From contig JAGAFT010000220.1 in NCBI GenBank assembly GCA_017627975.1, forward strand, positions 1 through 13,623: a DNA stretch of 13,623 nt, read 5' to 3'. Position numbers and translations under genes: made by a program. This document shows positions 5,864-12,894 of the stretch, one piece after another. The first letter of the stretch is position 1. Every line of letters starts with the position of its first letter. Under the pieces are notes generated by a model. It did not search any database. It had not been told where the DNA came from and saw only the letters and a program-made list of their open reading frames with translations. The DNA is from Oscillospiraceae bacterium (GTDB taxonomy: Bacteria > Bacillota_A > Clostridia > Oscillospirales > Oscillospiraceae).

Positions 5864-6703
5864 TTGAACATACACATTCTCCGCTGCGGCTGCATTCAGG
5901 TCTCGGAAACGGTTCCCTACGGAAATGCCATCGACCTGAAGAATACGGCAAAGCAGCTTACAGCGTCGGATAAGGATCGGCTGACTCTGCCCGTCTGCGC
6001 CTATCTGGTGGAACACCCCAGAGGCCTGATGCTCGTGGATACCGGCTGGTGCCGGGAGATCAGTCCTCACGGCGTCTATGACCCGAAGGCCGTGCGGGAG
6101 CTCCTGCCGCCCCATCTCGCCGCACTGTTTCATCCGTTTTTGCCGGAGGGGATGGCGGTTCATGAACAGCTGGCGGCCATGGGCATCCGGCCGGAAGACC
6201 TGGACTGCGTCGTGCTGACGCACTTGGACCCCGATCATGTGGCGGGACTGCGGCATCTGAGCGGCGCAAAGCGCATCGTTCTGCCGGAAGATGAGTACTT
6301 CTGGTCCTGCCGCACGGTGTTCAAGACCCGGCAGCCCCGGAAGTTATGGTATGACCCGCGGATCGAGCGGCTCTTCTACCGGGGCTCGCCCCTCGGGCCC
6401 AACCGCTGGGCGATCGATCTGTTTGAGGATGAGAGCGTTCAGCTGGTGAATGTCCCCGGGCATACCGACGGACAGGCGGCTGTCATCCTGCGAAGCGGCG
6501 GACAGTTTGTCCTGCTGGCTGCCGACGCGGCGTTTTCCCCGCGTAACTGGCAGGAGATGATTACGCCGGGATTTGGCTTTTCACGGGACTGGCAGAACAA
6601 AAGCCTGCAGTGGATTGCGGAAATGGCCGCCGATCCCGCCTGCGCCGCGGTTCTGTGCAGCCATGATCCGGAAGCGGCCGCACGGGGTGTCGTCTCCATC
6701 TAA
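5864..6703 (+). CDS. Metallo-beta-lactamase-fold hydrolase, N-acyl homoserine lactonase-like
   Basis: The product (279 residues) has the metallo-beta-lactamase fold and the size and domain layout of the AHL lactonase group. Metal-binding residues are visible: H120-L-D122-P-D124-H125 (the HxHxDH motif with Asp in place of the second His), His200 in VPGHTDGQ, Asp221 in LLAADAAF and His267 in CSHDPE. The variant HLDxDH motif is common among clostridial proteins given this name, so a lactone or other ester substrate is likely but acyl-homoserine lactone is not proven. There is no signal peptide, so it should be cytoplasmic. The start is TTG (5864-5866), 7 nt after an AGGGGG ribosome site; no ATG lies near it. 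It converges on the alpha/beta hydrolase gene. Confidence 0.82.
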   Translation: MNIHILRCGCIQVSETVPYGNAIDLKNTAKQLTASDKDRLTLPVCAYLVEHPRGLMLVDTGWCREISPHGVYDPKAVRELLPPHLAALFHPFLPEGMAVHEQLAAMGIRPEDLDCVVLTHLDPDHVAGLRHLSGAKRIVLPEDEYFWSCRTVFKTRQPRKLWYDPRIERLFYRGSPLGPNRWAIDLFEDESVQLVNVPGHTDGQAAVILRSGGQFVLLAADAAFSPRNWQEMITPGFGFSRDWQNKSLQWIAEMAADPACAAVLCSHDPEAAARGVVSI

Positions 6704-6722
6704 AAGTGCCATGAGAATCAAT

Positions 6723-6752
6723 GCCCGGCTGCGCGTGTGTGCGCAGCCGGGC
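6723..6752. terminator. Shared hairpin between two convergent genes
   Basis: A perfect 12-bp stem GCCCGGCTGCGC/GCGCAGCCGGGC with a GTGTGT loop sits between the convergent stops at 6703 and 6779. Neither side has a clean T tract, so it may terminate weakly in both directions or protect the 3' ends. Confidence 0.6.
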
Positions 6753-6778
6753 GTATTCGTGTGTTCAGAGGCGTTCGC

Positions 6779-7711
6779 TTACAGCTTCAGAACCCGTTTG
6801 CTGAAGGCACAGACCAGCTCTTCATAGCGTACCGGATCCACCAGATAGCTGAGGCCGTGGGCCGCGCCGGGGAAGGTGTGCCGCTCAATCATGGTGGGAT
6901 TGGCATCCAGAATCTCCCGGCTCATCTCGCAGGGGACAAAATGGTCGTCCTCGCCGTGGATCAGAAGGATCGGAACCGGGGTTTGTTTCACCGCCTCGAC
7001 AGGGCTTGCGGCGGAGAGGTCAAAATGGCCGAAGACCCGGGCGGAAGCGGAAGCCAGAAAGCCGGAGAGCCCGGCCGGCAGATGCATGTCCCGGCCTACC
7101 TTCCGGATGATGGCGAGGGGCGCGCTGTAGGGACAGTCGGCGATGATCCCGCGGACCTGCGGGGGAAGAGACAGTCCGGCTGCCATCAAGACCGTCGCCG
7201 CACCCATGGAGATCCCTACCAGAAGGATCCGGGTGTCCGGTCCGAAGCGTTCAAGCGCATATCGGACCCAGTCCAGGCAGTCCCGGCGTTCTTCAATTCC
7301 GAAGGTAATGGTATGTCCCCCGCTGGAGCAGTGGGCACGCTCTTCAATCATCAGCAGATTGTGTCCCTCCCGGAGAATAATCTGCGTGCCGCCGCTGAAG
7401 TCCCTGGCGGGAGTGCCGCGATAGCCATGGAAGCAGATGTCCAGGGGTGCGCCGTCATGCTGATGATAGTATCGGCCGCAGAGGCGGAGCCCGTCATGGG
7501 AGCGGATCGAAACCGGCTCATAGGGAAGTTCGCGCACGGCGGCGATCATCGCCTCGACACCGGGACGGCGCGGATCTTCCTTTGGGATAACAGCGACGGC
7601 AAAATCGTCGTTCTGCGTCCGGTTCGGGGAATAAAAGCCGAAGCGATAGACCCAGCGGCAACTGCCGAGAAACAGCAGCGCGAGAAGGAACAGAATAAGA
7701 AGAACGGTCAT
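6779..7711 (-). CDS. Membrane-anchored alpha/beta hydrolase
   Basis: From ATG 7709-7711 the product has 310 residues. An N-terminal hydrophobic helix (residues 2-17) acts as an anchor or signal; L-G-S-C18 could even be a lipobox. The alpha/beta-hydrolase fold follows: oxyanion-hole HGYRG at 95-99, nucleophile Ser168 in GISMG, acid Asp256 in HGEDDHFVP and His285 in GAAHG. It resembles the YqkD-like esterase/peptidase relatives common in Firmicutes; the substrate is unknown. The frame is open up to a TTG at 7756, but no ribosome site precedes that codon, while GGGGTGAT lies just before the ATG. It follows cysE by 76 nt in the same direction and could be read from the cys operon. Confidence 0.82.
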   Translation of the reverse strand: MTVLLILFLLALLFLGSCRWVYRFGFYSPNRTQNDDFAVAVIPKEDPRRPGVEAMIAAVRELPYEPVSIRSHDGLRLCGRYYHQHDGAPLDICFHGYRGTPARDFSGGTQIILREGHNLLMIEERAHCSSGGHTITFGIEERRDCLDWVRYALERFGPDTRILLVGISMGAATVLMAAGLSLPPQVRGIIADCPYSAPLAIIRKVGRDMHLPAGLSGFLASASARVFGHFDLSAASPVEAVKQTPVPILLIHGEDDHFVPCEMSREILDANPTMIERHTFPGAAHGLSYLVDPVRYEELVCAFSKRVLKL

Positions 7712-7787
7712 GAAATCACCCCGAAACAGGATAGCGCAGATTACGGGATTTTGCAAGGGAGGATCCCGCAGGCTTGTTCCGGGCCGG

Positions 7788-8660
7788 TCAGAGCATGGCG
7801 CTCTCGAGGGAGGATACGGCCGTGATGTCGCGGGTCAGGGAACTGTCGGTGACGGCGGTCCTGGCCAGGACCATCTTCCCGGCTTCGACAGAATGGGTCA
7901 GCCAGACGCTGCCGCCGATGACGCAGTCGTTGCCGATGTGCGTATTTCCGCCGAGGATGGTGGCGCCGGAGTAGATGACCACCCGGTCGCCGATGTCGGG
8001 ATGACGCTTGATCCCCTTGACGAGGGTTCCGTCCTCTCCGACGTCGAAGCTCTTGGCGCCCAGCGTCACGTGCTGATAGAGCTTGACGTTCTCGCCGATG
8101 GTGGTGGTCTCGCCGATGACGACGCCGGTGCCGTGATCGATGAAGAACGAGTCGCCGATCTGAGCGCCGGGGTGGATGTCGATACCGGTCAGGCGGTGAG
8201 CGTATTCGGTCATGACACGGGGCAGGGTCGGAATGCGCTCCCGGTACAGCACATGGGCCAGACGGTAGGTGCTGATGGCGAGAAAGGCGGGGTAGCAGAG
8301 GATAATCTCATCGATGCTGCGCGCGGCGGGGTCGCCGCGGTACGCCGCTTCCAGATCGGTGCCGAGCTGACGGCGAATTTCGGGAAGGCTTTCCAGCATG
8401 CTGCGTACGACGCTTTCCGGCCTTGCGGACGGGGGCAGGACGACCCGCAGGCAGGTGTCCAGGAGCTCCGCCGCCTGGCGGAGGGCATCCTCCCGGCGGA
8501 TGGGGGCGGCGGCGTGACGGGGGAAGAGAGCCTCGATGAAAAGATCGGTCATCTCAGCCGCGCGCTGCCGAAAGCCGCAGAAATCCTGGGCTTCCGACGG
8601 CTCAGCCGCCTCCAGCTGCACGGCGGCGCCGCTGATCAGGTTTTCCAGGGTGTGATCCAT
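7788..8660 (-). CDS. cysE: Serine O-acetyltransferase (EpsC/CysE type)
   Basis: The product (290 residues) makes O-acetyl-L-serine from L-serine and acetyl-CoA, the first step of cysteine synthesis. The N-terminal helical domain is followed by left-handed beta-helix hexapeptide repeats from about residue 160 on (IHPGAQIGDSFFIDHGTGVVIGETTTIGENV). The catalytic residues Asp161 (GIDIHPGA) and His176 (FIDHGTG) are 15 apart, as in E. coli CysE (143 and 158). The long N-terminal part and the RHPDIGDRVVIYSGATILGG stretch match the EpsC subgroup. The start is ATG 8658-8660, 1 nt after the cysK stop, with GAGGTG (8665-8670) upstream inside cysK, so the two are translationally coupled. An open frame extends upstream to 8801 but overlaps cysK and has no support. 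Confidence 0.93.
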   Translation of the reverse strand: MDHTLENLISGAAVQLEAAEPSEAQDFCGFRQRAAEMTDLFIEALFPRHAAAPIRREDALRQAAELLDTCLRVVLPPSARPESVVRSMLESLPEIRRQLGTDLEAAYRGDPAARSIDEIILCYPAFLAISTYRLAHVLYRERIPTLPRVMTEYAHRLTGIDIHPGAQIGDSFFIDHGTGVVIGETTTIGENVKLYQHVTLGAKSFDVGEDGTLVKGIKRHPDIGDRVVIYSGATILGGNTHIGNDCVIGGSVWLTHSVEAGKMVLARTAVTDSSLTRDITAVSSLESAML

Positions 8661-8661
8661 C

Positions 8662-9594
8662 TCACACCTCGAACATCGGGGAGGACAGGTAGCGGTCCCC
8701 CGTGTCCGGCAGCAGGACGACGATGGTCTTGCCCTTGTTCTCCGGGCGTTTTGCCAGCTCGGCAGCGGCCCAGACCGCGGCGCCCGAAGAGATGCCGACA
8801 AGGACGCCCTCCGTCCGGCCGATCTTCCGCCCGGTCTCGAAGGCGGCTTCGTTTTCGACGGTGATGATTTCGTCGTAGACGGCGGTGTTCAGCACCTTCG
8901 GCACAAAGCCGGCGCCGATGCCCTGAATCTTATGCGGGCCGGCGATGCCTCTGCTCAGCACCGGAGAAGAGGCGGGCTCCACCGCGACGATGCGGATCTC
9001 GGGATTTTTGGCCTTCAGGTATTCGCCCACGCCCGTGATGGTCCCGCCGGTTCCCACACCGGCGACGAACAGATCCACCTTGCCGTCGGTGTCTTCCCAG
9101 ATCTCCGGACCGGTGGTCTCGCGGTGCGCGGCGGCGTTGGCGGGGTTGCCGAACTGATCGGGAATGAAGGCGTGGGGGATTTCGCGGGCAAGCTCCTCGG
9201 CTTTTGAGATGGCGCCCTTCATGCCGGCGGTTCCGTCGGTAAGAACCAGCTCGGCACCGTAGGCCTTCATCAGCTGCCGGCGCTCCAGGCTCATGGTCTC
9301 CGGCATGACGATGATCACGCGATATCCGCGGGCCGCGCCCACGGAGGCGAGGCCGATGCCGGTGTTGCCAGAGGTGGGCTCGATGATCACGGATTCCTTT
9401 GTCAGGAGTCCTTTCGCTTCCGCATCGTCGATCATGGCCCGGGCCACGCGGTCCTTGGCGGAACCGGCAGGATTGAGATACTCCAGCTTGGCCAGGACCC
9501 GGGCCCCGAGACCTTCCGCCTGCTCGAGATGGGTCAGCTCCAGCAGCGGGGTTTTGCCGATCAGCTGATCAACCGATGTAAAGATTGCCGACAT
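8662..9594 (-). CDS. cysK: Cysteine synthase A (O-acetylserine sulfhydrylase)
   Basis: The product (310 residues, the usual CysK length) is a PLP enzyme that makes cysteine from O-acetylserine and sulfide in the cytoplasm. Lys47 in NPAGSAKDR forms the PLP Schiff base. The substrate loop TSGNTG is at 74-79, the phosphate-binding GTGGT at 181-185, and GISSGAA at 267-273 contacts the PLP ring nitrogen. Its C-terminus (LSSPMFEV) lacks the usual Ile-terminated tail that docks into serine acetyltransferase in enterobacteria. The start is ATG 9592-9594 with AGGAGG (9603-9608) 8 nt upstream; the frame is open further but runs through the terminator hairpin. It is the first gene of cysK-cysE, behind a leader with a Cys-rich peptide and an intrinsic terminator. 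Confidence 0.96.
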   Translation of the reverse strand: MSAIFTSVDQLIGKTPLLELTHLEQAEGLGARVLAKLEYLNPAGSAKDRVARAMIDDAEAKGLLTKESVIIEPTSGNTGIGLASVGAARGYRVIIVMPETMSLERRQLMKAYGAELVLTDGTAGMKGAISKAEELAREIPHAFIPDQFGNPANAAAHRETTGPEIWEDTDGKVDLFVAGVGTGGTITGVGEYLKAKNPEIRIVAVEPASSPVLSRGIAGPHKIQGIGAGFVPKVLNTAVYDEIITVENEAAFETGRKIGRTEGVLVGISSGAAVWAAAELAKRPENKGKTIVVLLPDTGDRYLSSPMFEV

Positions 9595-9610
9595 ATTGAT
9601 TTCCTCCTTC

Positions 9611-9648
9611 AAAATAAAAAGCCGGAAGGCCCGATGGGCCTTCCGGCT
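9611..9648 (-). terminator. Attenuator terminator in the cysK leader
   Basis: Read on the minus strand, AGCCGGAAGGCCC (9636-9648) pairs perfectly with GGGCCTTCCGGCT (9620-9632) around an ATC loop, and the stem is followed by TTTTATTTT. It stands between the leader peptide gene and the cysK ribosome site, with nothing else to terminate. It would stop transcription before cysK unless prevented. Confidence 0.9.
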
Positions 9649-9676
9649 GAACTTGCTCTGCAGTCTCCGGGAACGC

Positions 9677-9763
9677 TCAAACGGGCATGACAAAGCGCGT
9701 GCGGCCACAGCGCACGTCACAACACACACAACAGGAAACGAAAGTGCTGCAGGCTTTGTACAT
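9677..9763 (-). CDS. Cysteine-rich leader peptide of the cysK operon
   Basis: A 28-residue open frame runs from ATG 9761-9763 to TGA 9677-9679, all on the cysK leader transcript. Six residues are cysteine (5, 11, 12, 14, 15, 19), including a Cys-Cys-Val-Cys-Cys run. GGAGGG (9769-9774) lies 5 nt upstream, and the predicted transcript start is about 33 nt before the ATG. Its stop is 28 nt before the terminator stem. The layout is that of an amino-acid leader peptide: ribosomes would stall at the Cys codons when charged Cys-tRNA is scarce and alter folding of the downstream RNA. The tail ([11 protein letters not shown]) is basic. It is not a T-box, as no T-box signature is seen. The regulatory role is inferred from the arrangement. 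Confidence 0.78.
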   Translation of the reverse strand: MYKACSTFVSCCVCCDVRCGRTRFVMPV

Positions 9764-9802
9764 GAGAACCCTCCGAACGGACACGGAATGATTTGCTTTC
9801 TT

Positions 9803-9831
9803 TTTATACTCCTTCAGGGAAGATTTGTCAA
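9803..9831 (-). promoter_or_regulatory. Sigma-A promoter of the cysK-cysE operon
   Basis: On the minus strand TTGACA (9826-9831), 17-nt spacer, TATAAA (9803-9808). The expected start is near 9796, giving a leader of about 200 nt before cysK. Confidence 0.85.
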
Positions 9832-9881
9832 GGGACCGGAGAAAAGGCGTGAAGGGGGGGGAGATCTTTCCATGAAAAAAG

Positions 9882-9910
9882 ATTGACAGCAAAGCGCGCT
9901 GTTTTATAAT
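9882..9910 (+). promoter_or_regulatory. Perfect consensus promoter of the YcxB-like gene
   Basis: TTGACA (9882-9887), 17-nt spacer, TATAAT (9905-9910), with every consensus base matched. It diverges from the cysK promoter with 50 bp between the two -35 boxes. Confidence 0.9.
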
Positions 9911-9954
9911 ATGACAATAGAACAGCGGAGTATACAGGTTTCGGAGGAGCATAT

Positions 9955-10521
9955 ATGGCGGAGATTGATTACCGTGCAAAAATAACACACACGGAAAAAA
10001 CCGTTGAGCAGCTTTATAAAATGCAATACTATGTATATGAAAAACCGCGCATGTGGCTTCGGATGCTCATCGGTTTCGGTCTTGTTCTCACCGCGGTTGT
10101 GACAGGTATCCCGAACTGGGGCAAAGCGCTGCTGCTCCTTGCCGGCGCGTGGCTGCTGGTAAGCAAAGATTTCCCCGCAGCGGTGCGTGCCGACCGGGCT
10201 CTGTCCGAACGCAAGGCCAGGCTGCCCAACATGAATTACAGCTTCGGCCCGGAGACCGTGCACCTCAGCGGCGAGGGCAGTATGGACATCCCTTACAGCA
10301 AGTTTACGCGCCTGGTAGAGGACAGACAGTTTCTCTATCTGTTTGTAACACGAAACTCCATCTGTATGATGGAAAAGGATTCCATAAAGCCGGCAGATTT
10401 CATGGCGTTTGCGAAATACATGGAGGACAAAACCGGACTGAAATGGAGAGCGGAAAAGTCGTTCCTGAGTATGAGCATCTACGACCTGCGCCGTGCATTC
10501 AGAGACATGCGGGAGAAGTAA
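9955..10521 (+). CDS. YcxB-like membrane protein
   Basis: The product (188 residues) has a short cytoplasmic N-terminus, two adjacent transmembrane helices (about 36-52 and 56-70), and a C-terminal domain of beta strands. That domain has the YcxB-like pattern: a strand with YSFGPETVHLSGEG, then DIPYSKFTRLVEDRQFLYLFV, then a hydrophobic strand and the PADFMAFAKYMEDKTGL helix. No function is established for this family that I can apply here. GGAGGA (9943-9948) lies 6 nt before the ATG. It has its own perfect consensus promoter and its own terminator. It may be a housekeeping membrane component; there is no sign that it belongs to sulfur metabolism beyond its divergent position next to cysK. Confidence 0.75.
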   Translation: MAEIDYRAKITHTEKTVEQLYKMQYYVYEKPRMWLRMLIGFGLVLTAVVTGIPNWGKALLLLAGAWLLVSKDFPAAVRADRALSERKARLPNMNYSFGPETVHLSGEGSMDIPYSKFTRLVEDRQFLYLFVTRNSICMMEKDSIKPADFMAFAKYMEDKTGLKWRAEKSFLSMSIYDLRRAFRDMREK

Positions 10522-10536
10522 GCCGTATAAGGCAGA

Positions 10537-10577
10537 AAAGAACTTTGTCGTGATATGCCGTCATGACAAAGTTCTTT
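10537..10577. terminator. Long bidirectional terminator hairpin
   Basis: AAAGAACTTTGTC (10537-10549) pairs with GACAAAGTTCTTT (10565-10577). The inner G-T pair and TGA/TCA extend the stem to 17 bp around a 7-nt loop. It lies between the convergent ycxB-like and AraC genes, and the T-rich stem ends can serve both directions. Confidence 0.8.
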
Positions 10578-10593
10578 CTGTATGATGCGACAC

Positions 10594-11502
10594 TTAGGTG
10601 AGAGGCGTGCGGTTTATGGCATTTTTCAACTGCTCACGGTATTCCGTCGGCGTGATGCCGTAAAGCTTGCGGAAAGACTTGACGAAGCTGCTGTAATCGG
10701 AAAAGCCGCTTGCGAGACAGGCGTCCAGAACATTTTTTCCTGTCACAAGGCCGTAGCGGAACTCCTGCATTCGAAGATCCGTTATGTAATGACGGATGCT
10801 CTCGTTGGTGTAGCTCTTGAAGCTGCGGGAAAGATGCTCACGGCTGATATAAAAATGCTGCGCAATGTCTGACACATTGAGCTCCGGATCTCGGAAGTGC
10901 TCAAGAATATATGCTGTGACCCCGGAGATGAGCTTGCTTGACGCGTTGGGAGGGACCGACTGGGAGGTGCTTGCGACATGCTCAATGGTGAGCATGAGTT
11001 CTCCGATCTGGCAGCGGTAAAGCTGGTCGCGCAGTTCCGAATCCGTGACAGAGGCAGAGGCGTTAATCCGTTCCAAAAGCTCCCGCAGGCCCCAGCGGCA
11101 GACATCTTCCGCCCGAAGAATATACAGCGACGGAGAATTGGATATCCTTCCGTGCAGCATACACTCCGAGAGCACCTGGACCATGAAATCCGCGTCAACT
11201 TGGAGAATCAGACGCTCGTAACTGGAGGAATCGGATGGGCAGATCATCGTGTGCACCGTGCCGGGGGCGATCAACAGCATCTCATCCGGATGCAGAAGGA
11301 AACGCTTGCCGCCGGAGAGGTACTCGCAAATCCCGCGGCGCACGAGAATGAATTCATAGTAGGGGTGCGAATGTGCGATCGAGGAGCGGGTCTGCACGTT
11401 GACGTAGTAGCCGACCGAGACAAGATTGCGGCTCAGCTGGAAGTTTGCCATGTCCTGGGTCAGATGCTGGTCAACGACGGATTCAACACGATGGTATGCC
11501 AT
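10594..11502 (-). CDS. AraC-family transcriptional regulator
   Basis: The product (302 residues) has the standard two-part layout. An N-terminal cupin ligand-sensing domain covers about 25-110, with His44-x-His46 and Glu50 (SIAHSHPYYEF) and the LLIAPGTVHTM strand. The C-terminal AraC DNA-binding domain holds HTH1 at about 208-230 (NVSDIAQHFYISREHLSRSFK) and HTH2 at about 257-280, followed by the conserved FSDYSSFVKSFRKLYGITPTEYR signature. The gene diverges from the TRAP transporter operon, so it most likely activates that operon when its substrate is bound; this is inferred from position. The ATG at 11500-11502 follows a GAGG 9 nt upstream. A promoter of its own is at 11585-11612. Confidence 0.92.
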   Translation of the reverse strand: MAYHRVESVVDQHLTQDMANFQLSRNLVSVGYYVNVQTRSSIAHSHPYYEFILVRRGICEYLSGGKRFLLHPDEMLLIAPGTVHTMICPSDSSSYERLILQVDADFMVQVLSECMLHGRISNSPSLYILRAEDVCRWGLRELLERINASASVTDSELRDQLYRCQIGELMLTIEHVASTSQSVPPNASSKLISGVTAYILEHFRDPELNVSDIAQHFYISREHLSRSFKSYTNESIRHYITDLRMQEFRYGLVTGKNVLDACLASGFSDYSSFVKSFRKLYGITPTEYREQLKNAINRTPLT

Positions 11503-11584
11503 GGAAGGGCCTCGCTTTCTGCCGGGTCACGTTTTGCGATAATTTCATCACAAAGAAAGGCTTGCATTTGTCTGTATATTTGGT

Positions 11585-11612
11585 ATTATAGACAAGATAG
11601 AGAATAAATCAA
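11585..11612 (-). promoter_or_regulatory. Promoter of the AraC-family gene
   Basis: On the minus strand TTGATT (11607-11612), 16-nt spacer, TATAAT (11585-11590). The leader to the ATG would be about 76 nt. TTGTCT (11568-11573) and AGACAA (11590-11595) flank the -10 and start as an inverted repeat. Confidence 0.6.
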
Positions 11613-11722
11613 GTACCAGACATCGTGCATTTTCGTTGCTTTTGTATATTCTGCATAAATTATGCCGCCGCTTTTTGTGATATTTTCCTATCCGGTGCGA
11701 GGGAAATCTTTTTGTATCCACT

Positions 11723-11738
11723 ATCAGACTTGTCTGAT
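11723..11738. promoter_or_regulatory. Palindromic operator candidate before dctP
   Basis: ATCAGAC-TT-GTCTGAT is a perfect 16-bp palindrome ending 32 bp before the dctP start. Its TGTCTG core recurs at 11570-11575 and, inverted, at 11617-11622 in the same intergenic region. It may be a regulator site or an RNA hairpin in the leader. I found no clear sigma-A promoter for dctP. Confidence 0.5.
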
Positions 11739-11770
11739 GCGGAAATAAATCATTTTTATGGAGGAAAAAC

Positions 11771-12760
11771 ATGAAACGTACTCTCGCTGCTATCCTGTGC
11801 CTGGTCATGATCGTTGCGGTTGCCGCCGCGATGCCCATCAATGCCAGTGCTGCGAACACGGTCTACCTGACCCTCGCCCACAACATGGCTGAGGACCACG
11901 CCATCAACGTCGCGCTGACTGCCTGGGCCGAAGCGGTTGACGAAGCCACTGACGGCGCCATTGTCATCGATGTCATGCCCGGCGGCACACTCGGCTCCGA
12001 AGCCGACTGCGTCAGCCAGATCCAGGCCGGCCAGCTGGAGATGACCAAGGTCTCTGCCGGTACCCTCTCCAACTTCAACAGCGCCTGGAACTGCGTCTCC
12101 GTTCCCTATGTTTTCAACGACAAGGATCATCTCTACAACGTAATGAACGGCGAGATCGGCCAGGATCTCTACAACCTGACTGCCGATGACGGTTTCATCG
12201 GTCTTGCATGGCTCGAGTCCGGCACCCGCTGCTTCTACACCGCGAAGACCCCGGTTCGCACTCCCGCTGACCTCAAGGGCCTGAAGATCCGCACCATGGA
12301 CAGCCAGATGGCCATCGACATGATGAATGCCTTCGGCGGTTCCGCCACGGTTATGGGCTATGGCGATATCTACACCGGTATGCAGCAGGGCGTTATCGAC
12401 GGTGCTGAGAACAACATCACCGCCATGCGCGACCACGCCGACGTGACCAGCTACTACTGCTATGACGAGCACACCATGATCCCCGACGTCATCATCATCT
12501 CCGCTGACATCTGGAACGAACTCACCGAAGAGCAGCAGCAGATCATGCGCGATACCGCCGCAGACATGGTTGCAAACTATCGCGAGCTGTGGGCCCAGTT
12601 TGAGGAAGACGTAAAGGCTCAGGTCGAAGGCAAGGTCGAGTATGTCACCGACGTGGACAAGGCTGCCTTCCAGGAAGCCGTTCAGGGCATCTATGAGAAT
12701 CTGGCCACCAGCGATCCCGACACCTACGCATTTGTCGAGCGCATCCAGGCTGCGGGCTGA
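11771..12760 (+). CDS. dctP: TRAP transporter substrate-binding protein (DctP family)
   Basis: The product (329 residues) is the extracytoplasmic binding protein of a tripartite ATP-independent transporter for organic acids. A signal peptide covers about residues 1-27 (positive MKR, hydrophobic core, ASA cleavage site) and there is no lipobox cysteine, which in a Gram-positive raises the question how it is kept at the cell. Family features are LTLAHNMAEDHAIN, the GGTLGSEADCVSQIQAGQLEM strand-helix, the carboxylate-binding Arg153 (SGTRCFY) and Arg174 (LKIRTM), and the signature GMQQGVIDGAENN at 203-215. GGAGG (11760-11764) lies 6 nt before the ATG. Codons end mostly in C, as in the SDR gene, pointing to high expression. 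It heads the dctPQM operon opposite an AraC regulator. The substrate is not known. Confidence 0.93.
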   Translation: MKRTLAAILCLVMIVAVAAAMPINASAANTVYLTLAHNMAEDHAINVALTAWAEAVDEATDGAIVIDVMPGGTLGSEADCVSQIQAGQLEMTKVSAGTLSNFNSAWNCVSVPYVFNDKDHLYNVMNGEIGQDLYNLTADDGFIGLAWLESGTRCFYTAKTPVRTPADLKGLKIRTMDSQMAIDMMNAFGGSATVMGYGDIYTGMQQGVIDGAENNITAMRDHADVTSYYCYDEHTMIPDVIIISADIWNELTEEQQQIMRDTAADMVANYRELWAQFEEDVKAQVEGKVEYVTDVDKAAFQEAVQGIYENLATSDPDTYAFVERIQAAG

Positions 12761-12813
12761 TTCAGCGGCACAGAATCCTTTTAACTTAACATTTCATCTG
12801 TTTGTCTGGAACA

Positions 12814-12857
12814 GAGAGCGGCTTACCACCCAGGCGGTGATAAGCCGCTCTTCCTTT
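12814..12857 (+). terminator. Intercistronic hairpin between dctP and dctQ
   Basis: AGAGCGGCTTA (12815-12825) pairs with TAAGCCGCTCT (12841-12851). One mismatch inside, CACC (12827-12830) pairs with GGTG (12836-12839) around a 5-nt loop. TTCCTTTT follows. Likely a partial terminator or 3'-end stabiliser that lets dctP be made in excess over dctQM. Confidence 0.75.
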
Positions 12858-12894
12858 TGAGAAATAATTGGAATCTGATAGGAGATGGTAGTAC

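Noticed and set aside
7728..7756. TTGCAA-17-TATCCT as a separate promoter for the alpha/beta hydrolase
   Set aside because: Only 4 of 6 matches in each box, and the start near 7721 would leave almost no sequence for the ribosome site before ATG 7711.
7712..7756. TTG start at 7756 for the alpha/beta hydrolase
   Set aside because: No ribosome site precedes it, and ATG 7711 has GGGGTGAT in front and directly begins the signal/anchor helix.
8661..8801. Upstream extension of cysE by 47 codons
   Set aside because: It overlaps the end of cysK, the added residues are Arg/Ser/Pro-rich with no homology, and ATG 8660 has its own ribosome site.
6737..8864. Two long plus-strand open frames (362 and 384 codons) opposite the hydrolase and cysE
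   Set aside because: Both are shadows in GC-rich coding sequence. The minus strand carries complete catalytic motifs for both enzymes.
9594..9796. T-box or S-box riboswitch in the cysK leader
   Set aside because: I found no T-box AGGGTGGNACCGCG signature and no S-box core; the coding content of the leader explains the layout better.
9764..9988. N-terminal extension of the cysteine-rich frame to 103 codons
   Set aside because: It would begin upstream of the cysK promoter, so the mRNA lacks that part; ATG 9763 has a good ribosome site.
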